From positions 1 to 64,000 of the forward strand of contig NZ_JALKFX010000004.1 of assembly GCF_023243045.1 (NCBI RefSeq): DNA of 64,000 nt, read 5' to 3'. The notes beneath the pieces are model-generated. The model saw only the letters and a program-made list of their open reading frames with translations, did no database searches and had not been told where the DNA came from. How positions within the stretch are numbered: the first letter of the stretch is position 1; every line of letters begins with the position of its first letter. The position numbers were made by a program, and so were the translations under genes. The DNA comes from Frankia sp. AgB32. Lineage in GTDB: Bacteria > Actinomycetota > Actinomycetes > Frankiales > Frankiaceae. Shown piece by piece: positions 60,304-64,000 of the stretch.

Positions 60304-61884
60304 CTATCGGGTGGGAGCATCCTGATAGCGCCGTTGCGACAGAAGCGCCCGCCGGTCCACCTTGCCCGAACCCGTCAGCGGCAGGCTGTCGCACAGATGG
60401 ATCTCCCCGGGCAGCATGTAGCCGGGAATCTTCGCGACCAGGTGGTCGTGGCACGCCTGGGGTGTGCAGGCCTTGTCGGCAGGCACGACGAAGGCCACCA
60501 CCACCTTCTCACCGGAGTCCTTCTCGCTGGTGGTCACATAGCTTTGCCTGACGTGCGGCACCTCGTTCATGAAGTGCGCGATCTCGCCCAGCTCGATGCG
60601 GAATCCGTTGACCTTCACCTGGTCGTCCAGTCGACCCTGGAAGACAACATTTCCATCTTCCCGACAGTATCCGCGGTCACCAGTATGGTAAAGCCTTACC
60701 ATTTTACCGTCGATGTCGTATTCGACGAACTTCCGGCTCGTCATCTCCTGCATTCCCAGATAACCTGGCGACAGCCCGGGACCCGCCAGGCACACTTCTC
60801 CGACTTCGCCCGCGGCACACAGGGCACCGTCCCGGACAATGTACAGAGAGGTGTTCTGAATGGGCAGTCCAATGGGCAGCGCGGACTCGCCCAGCACGGA
60901 GTCCAGAACCGGGTAGAAGGTGGCGAAGACCGAGCACTCGGTCGGCCCGTAGACGCTCACGACCTTGCCGTTACCGTAGTGTTTCCGGGCCCTCTCGACG
61001 TGCCGCAGCGAATGAGCCTCACCGCCGGTGAGGACTGTTTGCACGCCGTCCAGGATGCCGGGGTCCTCGTCTACTATCACGTTGAAGAGCGCCGTCGTCA
61101 GGAACACCGCGGTGGCACCGGTCCGCCGCAGGAGCTGTCTGAGCTCCGAGAGTCGGAGGAAGTCCGCCGGATAGAGCACGCAGGTTCCGCCGTTGAGAAG
61201 TGCTCCCCAGATCTCGAAAACCGCGGCGTCAAACGACAACGACGCGAGCTGCGGAATGACGGCATTCTCGTCGAGGTTGACGTAACGGGCGTTGAAAACC
61301 AGCCGGACGACGCCCTCGTGCCGGATCGGGACACCCTTGGGGGATCCCGTCGACCCCGACGTGAAGACGATGTAGGCGAGGGCGTCCGGCCGGACCCGCA
61401 GGTCAGGATTTTCCGCGGTCGCGTCCAGCACGGCCAGATCGACCAGAAGGACCTGCATGTTCTCGAAACGGCCGGTCACTCCAGTGGCCTCGTCGGCCAG
61501 CAGCACCGCGCAGTCCGCCTGGCCGAAGATCCCGTTCAGACGCTCGTCCGGCCACGTGCGATCAAAGGGGAGGTACGTCGCGCCGCATTTTATGATCGCC
61601 AGCATCGCGACGATCATTCCCGGAGAGCGCCTGACGCTCAGTCCGACGACGTCGCCGGGAGTCACTCCGGCCGCGCGGAGCCGGGCTGCCAGGCTGTTCG
61701 CCAGGCCGTTGAGCTCGCGGTAGGCGAGTTTACGCTCCTGATGGATGACCGCAACGGCCTCCGGACGCCGGCCGGCGGCACGCTCGAAGAGTTCCTTCAG
61801 GCTCTCCGCCGGGTAACTGCCGTCAGTCCCGTTGATCTTCCGGTGAACCGCCAGAGCCGCTTCCGAAAGAGCGATCATCTCCAT
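60304..61884 (-). CDS. Free-standing adenylation domain, Ile/Val-like code
   Basis: A 526-residue A domain with no attached C or PCP. Core motifs: IVFTSGSTGSPKG (A3), LSFDAAVFEIWGALL (A4), VYGPTECSVFATF (A5), LYHTGDRGYCREDG (A7), FQGRLDDQVKVNGFRIELGE (A8) and TGSGKVDRRAL with the catalytic Lys (A10). The pocket residues read D-A-F-F-L-G-V-V-F-K, close to codes for isoleucine and valine. It should load a branched-chain amino acid (Ile, allo-Ile or Val) on the free PCP two genes upstream, the substrate for the halogenase. GGGAG lies five bases before the ATG. Its 5' end overlaps the thioesterase gene by 62 bases. Confidence 0.88.
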   Translation of the reverse strand: MEMIALSEAALAVHRKINGTDGSYPAESLKELFERAAGRRPEAVAVIHQERKLAYRELNGLANSLAARLRAAGVTPGDVVGLSVRRSPGMIVAMLAIIKCGATYLPFDRTWPDERLNGIFGQADCAVLLADEATGVTGRFENMQVLLVDLAVLDATAENPDLRVRPDALAYIVFTSGSTGSPKGVPIRHEGVVRLVFNARYVNLDENAVIPQLASLSFDAAVFEIWGALLNGGTCVLYPADFLRLSELRQLLRRTGATAVFLTTALFNVIVDEDPGILDGVQTVLTGGEAHSLRHVERARKHYGNGKVVSVYGPTECSVFATFYPVLDSVLGESALPIGLPIQNTSLYIVRDGALCAAGEVGEVCLAGPGLSPGYLGMQEMTSRKFVEYDIDGKMVRLYHTGDRGYCREDGNVVFQGRLDDQVKVNGFRIELGEIAHFMNEVPHVRQSYVTTSEKDSGEKVVVAFVVPADKACTPQACHDHLVAKIPGYMLPGEIHLCDSLPLTGSGKVDRRALLSQRRYQDAPTR

Positions 61885-62632
61885 TAAAACTCCCCAGGCG
61901 TGTGTTGACGATTTCCGTTACGTACTCTGGGTGACTGTCCACGAAGAAATGACCGCCAGGAACTTCGAGCAGCTCGCAGTGCCGCTTGGTGAACCTCCGC
62001 CAGCCGCGCATCGTTTGCTGGCTTTCGATCGGGTCATCCGGGCTGTAGAGGGCAGTGATGGGAACATCTACCGCGGCGGCGTGCCGGTGATTCCATATCT
62101 CCGCGAGTCGGATCTCGCTACGGACCGTCGGCAGGAGCAGGCGCAGCAGCCGCTCATGTTCGAACAGCTCCGCCGGCGTACCGCCCATCTTTCCCACCGC
62201 GCCCCGGAAGTCACTCTCGGTCATCTGGTACATGTACGGACGCCGTTGCGGCATATCCGGGCTGCGGCAACCGGAAACGAACAGTCTGCGCGTCATTCCC
62301 GGGTACTCGGCCGAGGCGAGCCGGGCCAGCTCGTATGCCAGCCGCCCACCGAAACTGTGACCGTAGAAAGCATGCCGACGGTTCAGGTGCGGCGACAACG
62401 CCTCGAAGACGTCCTCCACCAGGGGCTGCCACCGCTCGTAGCGCGGTTCTCTGAGCCGGCGGCCCCGGCCGGGCAGTATCACGCACAGCACCTCGACGTC
62501 ATCCGCGATGCCGCCGCACCAGGCCCGGAACGTCTCAGGGCTCCCGCCCGCGTAGGGAAAGCAGAGAAGTGTGCTGGCAGGCTCCGCCACCGCCTTGAGG
62601 GTCATCACCCACTTGTCGACCGTTGCTGCCAT
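61823..62632 (-). CDS. Type II thioesterase
   Basis: 269 residues of the GrsT/RifR type: LLCFPYAGGSPETFRAW at the N terminus, VLCVILPGRGRRLREPRY, the nucleophile elbow FYGHSFGGRLAYELAR, RLFVSGCRSPDMPQR, the acid in LYSPDDPIESQ and the His in VPGGHFFVDSHPEY. These enzymes clear or release acyl groups from carrier domains. In the coronamic acid pathway a thioesterase (CmaT) frees the finished amino acid from its carrier, and a similar role is possible here. The ATG at 62632 is ten bases after the PCP gene; its C terminus runs about 20 residues past the usual end. Confidence 0.85.
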   Translation of the reverse strand: MAATVDKWVMTLKAVAEPASTLLCFPYAGGSPETFRAWCGGIADDVEVLCVILPGRGRRLREPRYERWQPLVEDVFEALSPHLNRRHAFYGHSFGGRLAYELARLASAEYPGMTRRLFVSGCRSPDMPQRRPYMYQMTESDFRGAVGKMGGTPAELFEHERLLRLLLPTVRSEIRLAEIWNHRHAAAVDVPITALYSPDDPIESQQTMRGWRRFTKRHCELLEVPGGHFFVDSHPEYVTEIVNTRLGSFNGDDRSFGSGSGGSPEDQRD

Positions 62633-62642
62633 GGCTGCCCGG

Positions 62643-62918
62643 CTAGTCCGCCACCGCGCCGGCGCGCTTGCTGTTCCGCTGGATGCTGGCCACGATCTCC
62701 GCGATCCGGCTCTCCGTGAACAGCTCATCCGGCGGAAGCGAGTCGTCGCCGAAGTCTCGTTCGGCCCGGTCGATCAGTTTCACCGCGGTGAGTGACGTAC
62801 CGCCGGCCTCGAAGAAGTCATCCTCGCCGCCAGACACCCGGAGGCCGAGTTTCCGGCACTCGTCGACAACCCAGGCCAGCAGTGCTTCCGGTACCATTGG
62901 ATTCTCCTTCTCGCTCAT
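62643..62918 (-). CDS. Free-standing peptidyl carrier protein
   Basis: 91 residues. The modification motif is DDFFEAGGTSLTAVKLID, with the phosphopantetheine Ser in GGTSL, as in NRPS PCP domains. Helix I is PEALLAWVVDECRKL, and ELFTESRIAEIVASI closes the fold. It lies 12 bases downstream of the halogenase gene and ten upstream of the thioesterase, so it is the expected carrier for the amino acid that the free A domain activates and the halogenase modifies. Confidence 0.88.
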   Translation of the reverse strand: MSEKENPMVPEALLAWVVDECRKLGLRVSGGEDDFFEAGGTSLTAVKLIDRAERDFGDDSLPPDELFTESRIAEIVASIQRNSKRAGAVAD

Positions 62919-62930
62919 GTGCCGACGCTC

Positions 62931-63878
62931 CTAGCGGGTCTGGAACCGAAAGCCGTTGACAGTGCTCTCGATAAAACGATTGTGGTCGTATCGATCCTGG
63001 CCGGACACCAGCACGCAGCCATACTTCTCGAGGCTGGCCCGCGCCCCGAACTCCTGGAGCTCGTCGGAGTACGGGTAGACTCGGACCTCGGTCGGCAGAT
63101 AGCGCGACGCGAATCCGAGCCGCATCCGATCGGTTTCGCCGCTGTGCGGATGAGAGGCATGCATGAGCGTCGACCAGAAGAGAATAAACTGCCCTTGGCG
63201 CATGACCTGGGAGACGGCCCTGGACTCGTCAGGACTCCAGTCCGGGTCCTTCTGCAGCTGCCGGAAGTCGTAGCCGAAGAGCCCGCGCCTCACACCACCC
63301 TTGTCCACCTGGTTGATCTTGTCAGCGTCATATTCCATTATCTTCGACTCGTCGTAGTGCATCGTCGACTGAGTACCCGGAATGAACTGCAGGCAGCCGT
63401 TCTGGACCGTCGCCTCCGTGAAGGCGGTCCAGGCCGTTATGGTGCCCCCGAACTCCGAGTCCTCCGGCCACACGATGTGCGGGTGCTTCGAACCATCGAC
63501 GCTGGAGAAGTTGTCCGCCTGGTGCCAGTCGGTCCCCTCGTCCCCCGGGTACTTCGGAAAGAGCTCGGTTCGCCAGCAGAGCGTGTCGGGCCCGAGGATG
63601 CTCGACACCCGGTCCACGATCTCCGGCCGAGTAACGTGCTCGGCGAGGAAGTCGACGTCGATATGACGATCGTAGCTGGCCGCCAGATTCGTGTTACCGG
63701 ATTCCGTCTGGCCTTCACTGTAGATGGCCGATCTGGTCCTGAGCAGTTTCGGTCTGATCCGCTTGAGATGGGATTCCATCTCCTCTTCGGTGTACAGGTC
63801 GAACGGGCCGATATAGCCGTCACGAGCGAACTGCTCCAGCTCTTCGGCGCTCAGTGCGAACGTTTTCGTTGGAGCCAT
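62931..63878 (-). CDS. SyrB2/CmaB-type non-heme Fe(II)/2-oxoglutarate halogenase
   Basis: 315 residues of the PhyH fold. The whole sequence closely follows what I recall of SyrB2: [93 protein letters not shown] and [10 protein letters not shown]. The iron site is His119-Gln-Ala121 and His240. Ala at His+2, where hydroxylases have Asp/Glu, leaves room for chloride and is the mark of these halogenases; SyrB2 has His116, Ala118 and His235. The enzyme should chlorinate an unactivated carbon of a PCP-bound amino acid using O2 and 2-oxoglutarate. Start at 63878 is preceded by GGGGAAG; an upstream GTG-type extension to 63929 lacks similarity. Confidence 0.92.
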   Translation of the reverse strand: MAPTKTFALSAEELEQFARDGYIGPFDLYTEEEMESHLKRIRPKLLRTRSAIYSEGQTESGNTNLAASYDRHIDVDFLAEHVTRPEIVDRVSSILGPDTLCWRTELFPKYPGDEGTDWHQADNFSSVDGSKHPHIVWPEDSEFGGTITAWTAFTEATVQNGCLQFIPGTQSTMHYDESKIMEYDADKINQVDKGGVRRGLFGYDFRQLQKDPDWSPDESRAVSQVMRQGQFILFWSTLMHASHPHSGETDRMRLGFASRYLPTEVRVYPYSDELQEFGARASLEKYGCVLVSGQDRYDHNRFIESTVNGFRFQTR

Positions 63879-64000
63879 GACTTCCCCTTGATCCTCATCG
63901 TGCTCGAAGACGTCACCTGGGCGAAACAAGGCCGGCTGGGCACCGCAGTGGACAGCGGCTCGTCGGCCCGGGAAGCGGAAAACGAAACGGAGAACCGAGA
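63879..64000. other. Right-edge segment upstream of the halogenase
   Basis: 122 bases with no complete gene. This is the leader of the halogenase operon or the end of another gene; the cluster continues beyond the window. Confidence 0.4.

Noticed and set aside
62931-63878. Reading the PhyH-fold protein as an ordinary hydroxylase because an Asp follows the motif
   Set aside because: The Asp is at His+3 (Asp122); the ligand position is His+2, which is Ala121, as in SyrB2-type halogenases.
1-64000. tRNA, rRNA and CRISPR arrays
   Set aside because: No cloverleaf-like tRNA segment, rRNA core sequence or regularly spaced repeat series was seen on reading; a tRNAscan/CRISPR search was not possible.

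Overview
The window is high-G+C actinomycete DNA (frequent GTG starts, GGAGG-type ribosome sites, LAL and NarL-type regulators, DrrAB-type exporter, mycobacterial Mas-like PKS). Gene content would fit a Frankia-like or related filamentous actinomycete, but no rRNA or marker gene settles the genus. I see no tRNA, rRNA or CRISPR array.

Positions 1-24,000 are mostly housekeeping and accessory genes. They are: serA coupled to an FAD D-2-hydroxyacid dehydrogenase; a T4 beta-protein homologue; a family 2 glycosyltransferase; a HelR-type RNA polymerase recycling ATPase with a rifamycin-associated-element-like palindrome upstream; a two-component system; a secreted protein; several exporters and small regulators; a DUF2252 protein; a glutathionyl-hydroquinone-reductase-like protein; a broken TIR-domain gene; and hrpB.

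From about 24,100 to the right edge lies what looks like one large hybrid biosynthetic gene cluster, cut by the window end. Its left part holds a LAL regulator, a cation/proton antiporter and a NarL-type regulator with a TTA codon and no phosphoacceptor Asp. Then comes a 3.3 kb decayed stretch with an IS630 remnant, followed by a DHA2 exporter with a divergent TetR and an esterase.

The core contains five blocks. (1) A Mas-like fully reducing PKS (KS-AT-DH-ER-KR-ACP) overlaps a free thioester reductase, so its product probably leaves as an aldehyde or alcohol. (2) A cassette of aminoacyl-carrier-protein ligase, carrier protein, AurF-like diiron oxygenase and nitronate monooxygenase matches the described route from carrier-bound glycine to a nitronate that is then denitrified; a transglutaminase-like protein, an alpha/beta hydrolase, another carrier protein and a PPTase accompany it. 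(3) A KS-AT-ACP protein with a dead AT sits beside a Cy-A-PCP NRPS whose A-domain code reads cysteine, implying a thiazoline. (4) A DrrAB-type exporter has a divergent TetR and a clear palindromic operator. (5) A halogenation operon contains a SyrB2/CmaB-like non-heme iron halogenase (HQA motif), a free PCP, a thioesterase, a free A domain with an Ile/Val-like code, a KAS III-like protein lacking catalytic His/Asn, and a class III aminotransferase.

The combination of chlorinated branched amino acid, glycine nitronate/denitrification unit, thiazoline, and reduced methyl-branched polyketide released by reduction does not match any product I know. It is the main item to follow up.
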